A stretch of 64,000 nucleotides of DNA. Origin: Winogradskya consettensis (GTDB lineage Bacteria; Actinomycetota; Actinomycetes; Mycobacteriales; Micromonosporaceae). The translations under genes were made by a program, and so were the position numbers. Each line of letters opens with the position of its first letter. The stretch's first letter is position 1. The DNA lies in assembly GCF_018332715.1 (NCBI RefSeq), contig NZ_BOQP01000051.1, positions 62,001-126,000 on the forward strand, in the 5' to 3' direction. Under the pieces are notes generated by a model. It did no database searches and was not told where the DNA came from. It worked only from the letters and a program-made list of their open reading frames with translations. Of the stretch, positions 10,301 through 20,400 are shown in pieces.

Positions 10301-12585
10301 GGTGAGTGGAACGCGTGCGACACGTTCAACCGGGACGTACGGCGGCCCTCGGCACGCCAGCGCCGCTCCAGGTCGGCGACCGCGGTCGCGTGCCCGGAGA
10401 CCACCACCGCCGCCGGGCCGTTGACGGCGGCCACGTCGACGAGTGCCTCGCGGCCGGCCAGTGCCGCGCGTACCTCGGCCTCGTCGGCCTGGACGGCCAG
10501 CATCAGCCCGTCGGCGGGCAGCTCGTCCATCAGCCGGCCGCGCGCGGCGACCAGCGCGCAGGCGTCCTCCAGGGAGAGCACGCCGGCGACGTACGCCGCG
10601 GTGATCTCACCGACCGAGTGCCCGACCAGGAAGTCCGGCGTGACGCCCCACGAGGCGAACAGGCGGGACAGCGCCACGCCGATCGCGAACGTGGCCGGCT
10701 GGGTGTAGAGCGTACGGTTGAGCAGCTTCGCCTCGCCCGAGCCGGGAGCGGCGAAGACCAGGTCGCGCAGCGGGCGTTCGAGCGTCGGGGTGAAGCCGCC
10801 GCAGACCATGTCGAACGCCTCCGCGTACACGCTGAAGGCGGCGTGCAGCCCGAGGCCCATGCCGGCGCGCTGGGCGCCCTGGCCCGGGAACAGGAAGGCG
10901 GTCCGGCCGGCGGCGGCGACCCCGGTCAGCACGGACGGGGCGGCGGTGCCGCCGGCGACCGCGGCGAGGCCACCGTTCAGGCCGTCGCGGTCGGAGGCGA
11001 CGATCACCGCCCGGTGCTCGTGCCGGCTGCGCGTGGTCACCAGGGACAGGCCGATGTCGGCCGGGTGCGTCTCGGCCCCGTCGAGGTGCCGCCGCAGCGC
11101 CTCGGCCTGGGCGCGCAGCCCGGCCTCGGAGCGCCCGGAGAGCACCCACGGCACCGCCGCGGGCGGCCGGGCGGGCTCACCGACGGGCGTACGCGCGACC
11201 GGCGGCGCCTCCTCGATCAGCGTGTGCACGTTCGTACCGCTGATCCCGAACGCGGACACCCCGGCCCGGCGCGGCTCGCCGGTGACCGGCCAGGGCAGCG
11301 CCGAGGTGAGCAGCGAGACGTCGCCCGCCGACCAGTCCACGTGGGAGCTGGGCCGTTCCACGTGCAGCGTCCGGGGCAGCAGGCCGTGCCGGATGGCCAG
11401 CACCATCTTGATGACCCCGGCGACGCCGGAGCTCTGCTGGGTGTGGCCGATGTTGGACTTGAGCGCGCCGATGTAGAGCGGCCGGCCGGCGGGACGGGAC
11501 TGGCCGTACGTGGCGATCAGTGCCTGCGCCTCGATCGGGTCGCCCAGCGCCGTGCCGGTGCCGTGCGCCTCGACCACGTCGATCTGCTCCGGGGAGAGCC
11601 GCGCGTCGGCGAGCGCCTGCCGGATGACCCGCTGCTGGGACGGCCCGTTCGGGGCGGTGAGCCCGTTGGAGGCGCCGTCCTGGTTGACCGCCGAGCCGCG
11701 GATCACGGCCAGCACCTTGTGGCCGTTGCGCTGGGCGTCGTCGAGGCGTTCGAGCATCACGACGGCGGCGCCCTCGGCCATGCCCATGCCATCGGCGGCC
11801 TCGGAGAACGCCTTGCACCGGCCGTCCGAGGCCAGCGCGCGCTGGCGGCTGAACTCGACCAGGCCCGCGGGGTTCGGGATGACCGTGACGCCGCCGGCCA
11901 GCGCCATCGTGCACTCCTTCCGGCGCAGCCCCTGCACGGCCAGGTGCAGGGCGACCGACGAGGACGAGCACGCGGTGTCCACGGTGACCGCGGGCCCCTC
12001 GGTGCCGAGCGTGTACGCGACCCGCCCGGACACCACCGAGGTGGCACCGCCGGTGACCATGTACCCCTCGGACCCGGCGAACGCGTGCAGCATCCCTGCG
12101 CCGTACCCCTGCCCGCTGGCACCCATGTAGACGCCGGTACGGGTGCCACGCAGCGCGTTCGGCGCGATCCCGGCGCGTTCCACCGTCTCCCAGCACACCT
12201 CCAGCACCATCCGCTGCTGCGGGTCCATGGCCAGCGCCTCGCGCTGGTTGATGCCGAAGAACGCCGGGTCGAACATGGTCGCGTCGTGCACGAACCCACC
12301 CTCGACGGCGTAGGCGGTCCCCGAGTTCGCGGGATCGGCGTCGTAGAAGTCGGCGATGTCGAAACCCCGGTCGGTGGGGATCGGGCCGACCGCGTCACCG
12401 CCGTCCACCACGAGACGCCAGAGGTCGTCGGGGTTGTTCACCCCGCCGGGCAGGCGGCAGCCCATCGCGACGATCGCGATCGGCGCCTGGTCACCGGCCT
12501 CGGCGCTGCGCAGACGCTGGCGCGTGTCGTGCAGCTCCGCGATCACCCGGGTGAGGTAGTCGCGTAGCTTGTCCTCGTCCGCCAT
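4360..12585 (-). CDS. PKS-D: terminal type I polyketide synthase, two modules with thioesterase
   Basis: 2,741-residue last subunit of the main assembly line. Order: docking helix (1-33), KS (Cys206), AT (Ser657, HAFH, malonyl), KR (Tyr1337, A-type), ACP (Ser1507); then KS (Cys1729), a degenerate AT, ACP (Ser2409) and thioesterase (Ser2599, Asp2626, His2718). The start at 12585 (MADEDKLRDYL...) is chosen because GGAGGG lies 11 nt upstream and the docking helix begins there; an in-frame ATG at 12720 would run into the PKS-C coding region and add an untypical arginine/serine-rich tail. It begins 40 bp after the PKS-C stop and is the last gene of the operon. The N-terminal coiled coil should bind the acidic C-terminal helix of PKS-C. 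The second AT lacks its catalytic Ser and most of its acceptor subdomain, so the terminal module cannot load its own extender unit. Confidence 0.98.
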   Translation of the reverse strand: MADEDKLRDYLTRVIAELHDTRQRLRSAEAGDQAPIAIVAMGCRLPGGVNNPDDLWRLVVDGGDAVGPIPTDRGFDIADFYDADPANSGTAYAVEGGFVHDATMFDPAFFGINQREALAMDPQQRMVLEVCWETVERAGIAPNALRGTRTGVYMGASGQGYGAGMLHAFAGSEGYMVTGGATSVVSGRVAYTLGTEGPAVTVDTACSSSSVALHLAVQGLRRKECTMALAGGVTVIPNPAGLVEFSRQRALASDGRCKAFSEAADGMGMAEGAAVVMLERLDDAQRNGHKVLAVIRGSAVNQDGASNGLTAPNGPSQQRVIRQALADARLSPEQIDVVEAHGTGTALGDPIEAQALIATYGQSRPAGRPLYIGALKSNIGHTQQSSGVAGVIKMVLAIRHGLLPRTLHVERPSSHVDWSAGDVSLLTSALPWPVTGEPRRAGVSAFGISGTNVHTLIEEAPPVARTPVGEPARPPAAVPWVLSGRSEAGLRAQAEALRRHLDGAETHPADIGLSLVTTRSRHEHRAVIVASDRDGLNGGLAAVAGGTAAPSVLTGVAAAGRTAFLFPGQGAQRAGMGLGLHAAFSVYAEAFDMVCGGFTPTLERPLRDLVFAAPGSGEAKLLNRTLYTQPATFAIGVALSRLFASWGVTPDFLVGHSVGEITAAYVAGVLSLEDACALVAARGRLMDELPADGLMLAVQADEAEVRAALAGREALVDVAAVNGPAAVVVSGHATAVADLERRWRAEGRRTSRLNVSHAFHSPLMDPILAEFGSIARQLPHGKPVIPLISTVTGAPITDGQLDGDHWVRHTRATVRYADAIDRLHREGVTRFLELGPDGVLTGMARSTLDTRTGSRPPVLAAAVRAGRPEPEAALRALAELSVDGAEVDWPATLSGYGAAPVELPTTAFQRQRYWPDAPLLPEPAPVAAVADPVEALFWDAVERDDTDRVAATLGLPAGEGLPDVLPALSRWRRQRRAEWTVDSWRYRVRWKPLTDLADSRLTGTWLLVVPTGYDAGAVSGAVREAGAEVAELVVTGVPDRWTLAEDLLTMAGPEPSYAGVLSLLALPASAAGDAPTATLTLLQALGDVEFAAPLWCLTSGAISVGRSERLRDPALAQVWGLGRVAALEAPHRWGGLIDLPEELDERSGARLAAVLNGAEDQVAVRPSGVFGRRLQRAAVPEPAEPWRPAGTVLITGGTGALGARSARLLAARGTPHIVLVSRRGDAAPGAAELAVELTAAGSRVTVAACDVGDRAALAGVLAAIPADLPLCGVVHAAGVETIAALADTDPASFTATVAGKVAGAAHLHELTGDLPLERFVLFSSGAGVWGAGGQSAYGAGNAYLDALAEFRRGQGKPATAIAWGPWGGGGMVDAEGGEEYLTRRGMSPMDPELAMTAFASAVDGGTEDLTVASIDWARFIAVFAVARTSPLLGDLSEVRQALTAAGPAEAGTDAGAEVRDRLAARPAGDRPAMLLEVIRTEAGLVLGYDTADAVDGLRPFRDLGFDSLTALELRNRLSTILGVSLQATLVFDYPTPAQLVEHLLVEMGLGAGTTTGPAAPVAGDTGEPIAIVSMSCRFPGGVDSPEGLWRMLVDGADGVTAFPPDRGWPEVALNGFAPFGGFLDGAGMFDAALFGISPREALAMDPQHRLLLETSWEAFERAGIDPRSLRGTATGVFVGGSTMGYGAGAELPAGTEGYLMTGNATSVMSGRIAYTYGLEGPAVTVDTACSSSLVAVHLAMQSLRQDECGMALAGGVAVMSTPGVFAEFGRQGALAGDGRCKPFAAAADGTSWAEGAGWVLLERLSDAQRLGHEVLAVIRGSAVNQDGASNGLTAPNGPSQQRVIRRALLNAGIGPSEVDVVEAHGTGTTLGDPIEAQALLATYGADRPADRPLWLGSVKSNIGHPQAAAGIAAVIKTVLALGHGQLPRTLHVDKPTPHVDWSSGAVALLTEQVAWPRGARPRRAGVSAFGMSGTNVHAIIEEAPAVPATRPGSGVTHPVPWLISAKSAEGLRAQAARLSGYATGSDAGPADIGWSLATGRAALEYRAVVGAADRPAMIAGLSALASGSVPAQRIRAGRLAFVCAAQGVAGPARTARALLDAFPAYAEAFDAVCARFDNLLDSSLRAMVLREDTGPGEPLHEAAAWFATQVALYRLLGSWGLHPDVIVGEEAGTIAAVHLSGALSLDDACALVAGSRTAVTPDKPTVTLVSAVTGAPLDTAPLSSPGDLTGTALHRLAEDGVTRILALGGPATAAAASDTLLRVAITDDGGDPVRVVLDAVARLHEDGAAVDWAAVLAPWGARRAAVPTYAFQQEWYWLTQAAVTGAAVNGAAAAVAASVERVVPDQGDAALPEVPEVVDISGTLLALTGPERSAAVLDLVRDNAAAVLGIASSASIAPADVFLELGFDSMMAVELRNRLETAGGFTLESTVMFDHPSVELLAGHLDQQLAGTVRAVAPVLGISPDDVNPVGVFNSLFLEAIRTDQVQEFLRMVVDAAAFRPVFHSRSEMSDPPRSVYLARGKRQPQLICQAGTTAAGGPHEFARLAGSFRGERSVSVLPLPGFGRGELLPADMGVAFDFLAEELLETAAGEPFVIVAHSGGGLVAHALVSHLEERGIEPAGLVLIDVYPMYRPIYDVWKNELSMGALVRKEQYVPMDDIRLTAQAAYGKVVVAFAPREIRTPTLFLRATEPLGPWDLEEDWRCDWELPHTLVEVPGTHFSMMVEHADTTAQAISEWIATLG
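4363..5150 (-). other. Thioesterase domain of PKS-D
   Basis: Alpha/beta-hydrolase type I TE with Ser2599 in AHSGGG (codon 4789-4791), Asp2626 in LIDVYP (4708-4710) and His2718 in GTHFSMM (4432-4434). The Ser-Asp and Ser-His spacings of 27 and 119 residues match the triad of macrolide-forming TEs. It should take the finished chain from the last ACP and release it by lactonisation or hydrolysis. Confidence 0.92.
5690..6375 (-). other. Degenerate acyltransferase remnant in PKS-D module 2
   Basis: The segment aligns with AT domains but lacks the parts needed for catalysis. Where active ATs here read GHS(V/I/Q)GE, this one reads GEEAGT: the His is Glu2169 and the nucleophilic Ser is Glu2170 (codon 6076-6078). 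The GQGxQ loop reads AAQGVAG. After DDACALVA the chain jumps to TVTLVSAVTGAP; compared with module 1 about 90 residues are missing, including the GPxxVVVSG stretch and the HAFH/YASH specificity motif. A WVRH-like helix further on is missing too. The frame stays open throughout, so the scaffold was retained while catalysis was lost. Confidence 0.93.
7891..12486 (-). other. PKS-D module 1: KS-AT(malonyl)-KR(A-type)-ACP
   Basis: KS Cys206 (11968-11970); AT Ser657 in GHSVGE with HAFH, so malonyl-CoA; KR with TGGTGALG, a Trp eight residues before catalytic Tyr1337 and no LDD motif, so an A-type (L-hydroxy) reductase, probably A1 since Gln occupies the -3 position; ACP Ser1507. It adds an unbranched two-carbon unit and reduces the beta-keto group inherited from PKS-C. 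Confidence 0.9.
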
Positions 12586-12596
12586 CGAACGTTGAT

Positions 12597-12602
12597 CCCT
12601 CC
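12597..12602 (-). promoter_or_regulatory. Ribosome binding site of PKS-D
   Basis: GGAGGG on the minus strand, 11 nt before the ATG at 12585. It favours this start over the upstream in-frame ATG at 12720, which lies inside PKS-C. Confidence 0.65.
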
Positions 12603-12625
12603 GGAGTTGGTGCCGGACCCGCCGC

Positions 12626-15600
12626 TCAGCCGAGGCCGAGGTCCTCGTCGACGAACGCGAAGATCTCCTCGTTCGAGGCGGAGCCGAGCTTGGCGAGCAA
12701 CTTCTGGTCGTCCGTTCCACCCTGGGCAGGCCCGGCGTGCCGGGAGAGCAGGGCCTCGAGCCGCAACATGATGCGCACTCGTTCGATGTCGTCGTCCGCC
12801 AGCGCGGACAGGGCCGCGTCCAGCCGGTCGAGCTCCTGCGGTGTCGGCAGCGGGTTGTCCGCCTCCGGCGGCACCAGCTCGGCCGCGATGAACTCCGCCA
12901 GCGCCACCGGGGTGGGCCGGTCGAACACCATGGTCGCCGGCAGCGACAGCCCGGTGGCCTCGCCGAGACGGTTCCGCAGCTCCACCGCCATCAGTGAGTC
13001 GAAGCCGAGGTCGCGAAACGGCCGGTCGGGTTCGATCGCCTCGCCGCCGGTGTGGCCCAGCACCACCGCGGCGTGCCGGCGGATCAGGTCGAGCACGGCG
13101 TGGTCGCGCTCGGCGGCGGGCAGGGCGGTCAGCCGGTCCCGCACCTCGTGCCGGGCACCCGCCGCCCCGTCCGCGCCGTCGGCCGCCGCGCCACGGGCCG
13201 CCTCGGTGATCCGGCGCACCTCGGCGAGATCGTCGAGCAGCGGGCTCGGGCGCAGGCTGGTGAACGCGGGCACGAACAGGTCCCAGTCGACCTCGGCGAG
13301 CGCGATGAACGTGTCGTCGCGGTCCAGGGCCCGTTCCAGCGCGGCCAGGGCCGTGGCGGGGTCGAGCAGCGGCACGCCCCGGCGGCGCATGACCTCACCC
13401 GCGGCCTCCGGCAGCATGCCGCCACCGCCCCAGGGCCCCCACGCGATGGACATCATCGGTACGCCCTCGGCGCGGCGGCGGATCGCCAGCGCGTCCAGGT
13501 AGGCGTTCGCGGCGGCGTACCCGCCGTGCATGCCGACACCCCACGTGGCGGCGATCGACGAGAAGTGCACCACCACGTCGAGGCCGGCGGGGTCGAGCAG
13601 CTCGTCGAGGTGCCGGGCGCCGGCCATCTTGCCGGTCGCGATGTGCGCCAGCATGTGCACGTCGGTCTCGTCCAGGTCGGCGAGCTGGCCGATGCCGGCG
13701 GTGTGGAACACGGAGCGGATCGGCGTACCCGCGTCGGCGAGACCGATGACCAGCGCGGCCACCTGGTCCCGGTCCGACAGGTCACAGGTCGCCGCCTCGG
13801 CGGTGGCCCCGGCGGCGCGCAGCTCGTCGAGCAGGGCGGCGACGCCGGGTGCGTCCGGGCCGCTGCGGCTGGCGAGCACCAGGTGCGGGGTACCCCGCCC
13901 GGCGAGCCAGCGCGCCACGTGGCCACCGAGCGCACCGGTGCCACCGGTGACGAGCACCGTGCCCTCCGGGCGCCACGTGCGCGGCGCGGGGGTGGCCCCC
14001 ACGGCGGCGCGGACCAGGCGGCGTACCGAAACCCCGGCGGAGCGGATCGCGAGCTGGTCCTCGCCGCCGGTGACGCTCAGCGCCGCCGCGAGCCGGGACA
14101 CGGCCCGGGCGTCGACCACCGGCGGCAGGTCCACGAGGCCACCCCAGCGGCCGGGGCGCTCCAGCGCGGCCACCCGCCCGAGGCCCCAGATCGCGGCCTG
14201 TTCGGGGTTGCGGACCGTCTCGGTGCCCGCGACGGCGACGGCACCCCGGGTCACGCACCACAGCCGCGCGGTGGTGTCGAGCGCGTTGAGCGTGTGCAGC
14301 AGAGCGAGCGTCGCGGTGAGCCCGCAGGTCAGCGCCGGGTAGTCGGGGTGCGGCGTCTCGTCCTCGGCGAGCAGCGACAGGACCCCGGCCGGGGCGCCGG
14401 GCGCCTCGATCGCCGCCCGCAGCACGGGTTCGAGCGTGTCGGCGTCCGCGTCGGCGGCGTCGACCCCGACGACGGTCAGCTCGGCGCCGACGCCTGCCAG
14501 GCACTTGGTCAGGGTGGTCACGTACTCGTCACCGGCGTGCCGGGCGGGGACGACCACGATCCAGCGCCCGGTCAGCGCAGGGGTGGAGGCCTCGGCCGTG
14601 GCCCGCCATTCGATCCGGTAGCGCCACTGGTCGAGCGCCGCGGACTCGGTGGTGCCGCGGTGCCAGCGGGCCAGGGCCGGCAGCAGCGGGGCCACCTCGT
14701 CGCCGGGCAGGGCGAGCGTGCCCGCCAGCGCGGTCGCGTCCTGGCGGTGGACGGCGTCCCAGAAACTCTGCTCGAACACCGTGCCGGCGGCTCCGGGCCG
14801 GCCGGTGTCCTCGGCCGGGCGCGGGCTGGGCCAGTAACGGCTGTGCTGGAACGCGTACGTGGGCAGGTCAACCCGGCGGGTGCCGCCCAGCACGGCGCTC
14901 CACTCGACGGCCGCGCCGTGCACATGGGCCTCGGCGACGCTGGCGAGCATCCGGCCGGGGCCGCCCTCGCCGCGGCGCAGGGTGCCGATCGCGACACCGT
15001 CGCCGCCGGTGATGTCGGCGAGCGCCGGGGTGAGCACGGGGTGCGGGCTGATCTCGATGAAGATCCGGCGGCTGCCCGGCACGGACCGTACGGCGTCCTC
15101 GAACAGCACGGTCTGGCGCAGGTTGGTGTACCAGTAACCGGCGTCCAGCCCGGTGGTGTCCATCCGGGACCCGGTCACCGAGGAGTAGAACGGCACCCGG
15201 GACTCGCCGGCGGTCACCCCGGCGAGCAGCCGGCCGATCCCGTCCCGCAGCGGCTCGACGTGGTGCGAATGAGAGGCGTAGTCCACCGGGATACGGCGGG
15301 CCCGGATGTCCTCGGCCTCGCACGCGGCGATCAGCTCGTCGAGCGCGGTCACGTCACCGGAGACGACCACGGCGGACGGTCCGTTGACGGCCGCGACGGA
15401 GAGCTGGCCCGGCCAGGACGCGAGGCGTTCCCGGACCGCGTCGACGCCGAGCGCCACCGAGACCATCCCACCTCCTCCTTCGCCGAGTCCGACCAGGGCC
15501 TGGCTGCGCAGCGCCACCACCGCGGCGGCGTCGTCCAGGCTGAGTGCGCCCGCGACGCACGCGGCCGAGATCTCCCCCTGACTGTGCCCGATCACGGCGG

Positions 15601-17425
15601 CGGGGCGTACCCCATAGACCCCCCACAGATCGGCCAGGGAGACCATCACGGCCCACAGCATCGGCTGCACGACGTCGACCCGGTCCAGGCCGGGTGCCCC
15701 GGGTACGCCGGTCAGCACCTCGATCGGCGACCAGTCCAGGTGCGGCGCGAGGGCCCGGGCGCAGGCCTCGAAGCGGTCCTGGAAGGCCGGCGCGGTGCGG
15801 TAGAGCTCGAGCGCCATGCCCTCCCACTGCGAGCCCTGGCCGGGGAAGACGAACACGATCTCGCTGTCGCCCCGGGCGACGCCGGTGACCACGGCGGCCG
15901 ACGGTTCCCCGTCCGCGAGCGCGGCGAGACCGGCGAGCGGGCCGTCGCCGAGCACCACGGCGCTGTGCTCGAACCGGGTCCGGCCCAGCGCGAGGGAGGC
16001 GGCGATGTCCGCCGCGCCGAGCTCGGGGTGGGCGGTCACGTGCGCGCGCAGCCGCTGGGCCTGGGCCCGCAGCGCCGCGGAGCTGCGGGCGGACAGCAGC
16101 CAGGGCGCCTGCTCCGGGACCAGCGGGATGCCGGTGCCCTCCGGTGCGGCCGGCTCCGGCGCGGGCGGGGCCTGCTCGATGATGACGTGGGCGTTCGTGC
16201 CGCTGGCGCCGAACGAGGAGACGCCCGCGCGGCGGGGGCGGCCGGTGTCGGGCCACGACCGCGGCTCGGTGATGAGCTCGACCGCGCCGGCGGACCAGTC
16301 CACATGGGACGTCGGTGCGTCCACGTGCAGGGTCTGCGGGACGACGCCGTGGCCGATCGCCAGCACCATCTTGATCACCCCGGCCATGCCGGCCGCGGCC
16401 TGGGTGTGCCCGATGTTCGACTTGATCGAGCCGAGCCACAGCGGTCGTTCCGCGGGCCGGTCCTGCCCGTACGTCGCGAGCAGCGCCTGCGCCTCGATCG
16501 GGTCGCCGAGCGTCGTCGCGGTGCCGTGCGCCTCGACGACGTCCACGTCCGCGCCGTGCAGGCCCGCGTCGGCGAGCGCCCGGCGGATGACCCGCTGCTG
16601 GGCGGGGCCGTTCGGGGCGGTCAGGCCGTTGCTGGCCCCGTCGGAGTTGAGGGCGCTGCCGCGCAGCACACCGAGCACGGTGTGTCCCGCGCGGTGGGCG
16701 TCGGAGAGCCGCTCGACCAGCAGCACACCGGCGCCCTCACCCCAGCCCGTGCCGTTGGCGGCCTCCGCGAACGGGCGGCAGCGCCCGTCCGGTGCGAGCC
16801 CGTCGAGGCTGCTGAACTCGGCGAACGTGAACGGGGTGGACATCACGGTGACGCCGGCGGCCAGCGCGTAGCGGCACTCCCCGCGCCGGAGCGACTGCGC
16901 GGCCAGGTGCAGGGCGGTCAGGGAGGAGGAACAGGCGGTGTCGAGCGTCAGCGCCTGACCCTCCAGGCCCAGCGTGTACGCGAGCCGCCCGGACAGCATG
17001 CTGGAGTTGACGCCGGTGAGCAGGTGGCCCTCGGTGTTCTCCGCCCCGCCCATCAGCGCGTACGAATAGTCCTGCTCGTTGCCGCCGACGAAGACCCCGG
17101 TGTCGGTGCCGCGCAGCGAGCGCGGGTCGACGCCGGCGCGTTCGATGGCCTCCCAGGCCGTCTCCAGCAGCAACCGCTGCTGCGGGTCCATGGTGATCGC
17201 CTCGCGCGGGCTGATCCCGAAGAACCCGGCGTCGAAGTCACCGGCGTCGTAGAGGAACCCGCCGGCCCTGGCGTACCCGCTGGAGGTGTCCAGGTCCCAG
17301 CCACGGTCGGCGGGGAACTCACCGATCGCGTCGCCGCCGCTCGCGACGAGGTCCCAGAGCTGCTCCGGTGAGCGGACACCGCCCGGGAAGCGGCAGCCGA
17401 TGCCGACGATCGCGATCGGGTCGTC
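12626..17425 (-). other. PKS-C module 2: KS-AT(methylmalonyl)-KR(A2-type)-ACP plus docking
   Basis: KS from residue 1532 reads TLDTACSSS (Cys1696), HGTAT in place of HGTGT, and EFSSLDGLAPDG where others have EFSRQ-like sequence, so it is the most divergent KS here. AT Ser2146, YASH. KR: Trp eight and His three residues before Tyr2834 and no LDD motif, the pattern of A2-type reductases, which set an L-hydroxyl and epimerise the alpha-methyl. ACP Ser3008. Confidence 0.88.
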
Positions 17426-20400
17426 GTACGCGGTCCCGGCCGGGACGGGAGCCGTGTCGGTGACCGGGCGGGCGGCGTCGTCCACGTCGAGGACGGCGAC
17501 CAGGTGCCCGGCGAGGACCGCGGGTGTCGGGTAGTCGAACACCAGCGTGGCGGGCAGCAGCAGCCCGCTCGCGGTGCGCAGCAGGTCGCGCAGCTCGACG
17601 GCGATGAGCGAGTCGATGCCGAGGTCGCGGAACGGGCGCTGGGCGTCGATGCTCTCGGCGCCGTCGTAGCGCAGCACCTCCGCGACCGCGGCGCGGACCG
17701 TGGCCAGGGCGATGCCGGCCCGTTCGGCGGCGGGTGCGGCGGCGAGCGTCGCCCGCAGCGGCGCGTCCTCCGCGGGGGTGTCCTCGACGGACTCCCGCAC
17801 GGCCTCGGGGAGGTCGCCGAGCAGGGGGCTGGGGCGTACGGCGGTGAACCCGGTGGTGAACCGCGCCCAGTCGACGTCGGCGACGACGAGCCCGCTGTCC
17901 CGGGCGTCCACCGCCTCGGCGAACGCGGCCATCGCGAGCGCCGGGTCGAGCGGGCTCATACCGCGGCGGCGCAGGTACTCGTCGCCGCTGCCCCGGGTGG
18001 CCATGCCGGCACCGGCCCAGGTGCCCCAGGCGATGGCGGTGGCGTCGAGCCCGCGGGCCCGGCGGTGCTCGGCGAGCGCGTCGAGGTAGGCGTTGCCGGC
18101 GGCGTACGCCGCCTGACCGCCGCCGCCCCAGATGCCCGCCGCGGAGGAGAACAGGATGAACCGCTCGACCCCGGGCCCGGCCAGCGCGTCGAGGTTGGCC
18201 GCACCGGCGGCCTTGCCCCGGACGACGCCGGCGAACGAGTCGAGCCCGGTGTCGGTGAGGGTCTCGACGGCGTCGAGCCCGGCGGCGTGCACGACGCCGC
18301 ACAGCGGCCACCGGCCGGGCAGCGCGCCGATCAGCGCGGCGAGCCCGTCGCGGTCGGCGACGTCGCACGCGGCGATCGTGACCTCGGTGCCGAGTGCGGT
18401 CAGCTCGTCGCGCAGGGCGGTGGCCTGCGGGGTGTCCGGGCCGCCACGGCTGAGCAGCAGCAGGTGCGGGGCGCCCCGGCCGGCGAGCCAGCGGGCGGTG
18501 TGGGCACCGAGCGCGCCCGTGCCGCCGGTGATGAGCACCGTCCCGGTGGGCTGCCACGGCGCGGCGGTGTCCTGGGAGGTGGTGTCGCGGCGCAGGCGGC
18601 GGGCGAACGCGCCGGAGTCGCGCAGGGCGATCTGGTCCTCCCCCGCCACGCCGGTCAGGAGTGCGGCGAGCCGCTGTCCGGCCCGGCCGTCGAGGGTGCC
18701 GGGCAGGTCGATGAGCCCGCCCCAGGTGCGCGGGTGTTCCAGGGCCGCGACCCGGCCGACGCCCCAGAGCTGGGCCTGGCCGGGGTCACGCACCGGGTCG
18801 GCGCGGCCCGTGGAGACGGCGCCGCGGGTCAGGCACCACAGCGGCGCGGTGAGCCCCGCGTCCACCACGGCCTGGATCAGTGTGACGGTGCCGGCGGTCG
18901 CGCCGGGCAGGCCGGGGTACGCCTCGCCGGCCGGGTCGAGCGGGGTGGCGTCGACGATGCCGGCGAGGTCCCCGGCCTCCCCCACCGCGACGAGCAGCCG
19001 TTCGGCCAGCACGTAGCGGTCCCGGTCGCCGGGCCCGGTCGCCACGGTGACGACGGTGGCCCCGGCCGCGCCGAGCGCGGTGAGCACGTCGTCGCCGCCG
19101 GGTCCGGCCGTGACGACCAGCCAGGTCCCGCTCAGCGTCGCCGTGGCGGCGGGCAGCGGCTTCCAGCCGATCCGGTAGCGCCAGGAGCTGATGGCCGTAC
19201 CGGCCTGCCGGCGGCGGTGCCGGTCGGCGAGCGCGGGCAGCAGCCGGACGAGGGCGTCGTGGTCGGCCTCCGGGTCGAGGCGCAGCGTGGCGGCGAGGCC
19301 GTCGGTGTCCCCGGCCTCGACGGCGCCCCAGAACGCGGCGTCGCCTCCGCCCTCGCCGGGTGCGGCGGGGGTGGCGTTGTCCAGCCAGTAGCGGGTGCGC
19401 TGGAACGGGTAGGTCGGCAGCTCCGCCCGGGGCCCGGCGCCCAGCAGGCCCGGCCAGTCCATCGCCGCGCCCGCGGCCCACGCCGCGCCCAGGGAGCGCC
19501 ACACCCGCGCCCGGTCGCCCTCGCCGCGGCGCAGCGTCCCGGTCGCGACGCCGCCGTGATCCTCCACGCCCGCGGTCAGCACCGGGTGCGGGCTGCACTC
19601 CACGAACAGGTCGTGCCCCGCCGCGACGAGCTCGCCGACCACCTGGTCGAAGCGGACCGGCTCACGAACGTTGGCGAACCAGTAATCGGCGTCCAGCTCG
19701 GCGGTGTCCATCCGGGTGCCGCGCACCGTGGAGTAGAACGGGATCGACCCGGACCGTGGCTGTATCCCGGCCAGTCCCGCGAGGAACTCCGTACGCACAT
19801 CGTCCACGTGCGCCGAGTGCGACGCGTACTCGATCGGCACGCGCCGGTTCCAGAGGCCCTGCGCCTCGCAGCGCTCGCCCACCGCGGCCAGCCCGGCCTC
19901 GTCCCCGGACACCACCGTCATCGACGGGGCGTTGAACGCCGCGACGCCGATCCCGGTGACACCGTCGAGCAGCTCCCCGACCTTGGCCGGGGGCGCCCCG
20001 ATCAGCAGCATCCCGCCCCTGCCTGCGAGTGACCGCAGCACCCGCGAACGGTGCACCACCATCCGCGCGGCGTCGTCGAGGCTCAGGCCGCCGGCGACGA
20101 CGGCCGCGGCGATCTCACCCTGCGAGTGACCCACCACACCGTCGATGCGTACGCCCGCAGCCCGCCACACCTCGGCCAGCGCCACCAGCACCGCCCACCA
20201 CACCGGCTGCAGCACGTCGTCCCGGCCCAGCCACGCGTCGTCGCCGCCGCGCAGCACGTCCGCCACCGACCAGTCCACCAGGCCCGCCAGCGCCGCCTGG
20301 CACTCGTCGATCCGGGCGGCGAAGACCGGGTCCTCGTCGAGCAGCCCGGCCGCCATCCCCGCCCACTGGCCGCCCTGGCCCGGGAAGACCAGCACCACGC

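Noticed and set aside
12586-12720. Longer start of PKS-D at 12720
   Set aside because: It would overlap PKS-C by about 95 bp and add an Arg/Ser-rich tail before the docking helix. The ATG at 12585 has its own ribosome binding site.
17413-17425. Possible loss of function of the C2 KS because of HGTAT
   Set aside because: The catalytic His of the motif is kept and only the second Gly changes, which other active KS domains tolerate.
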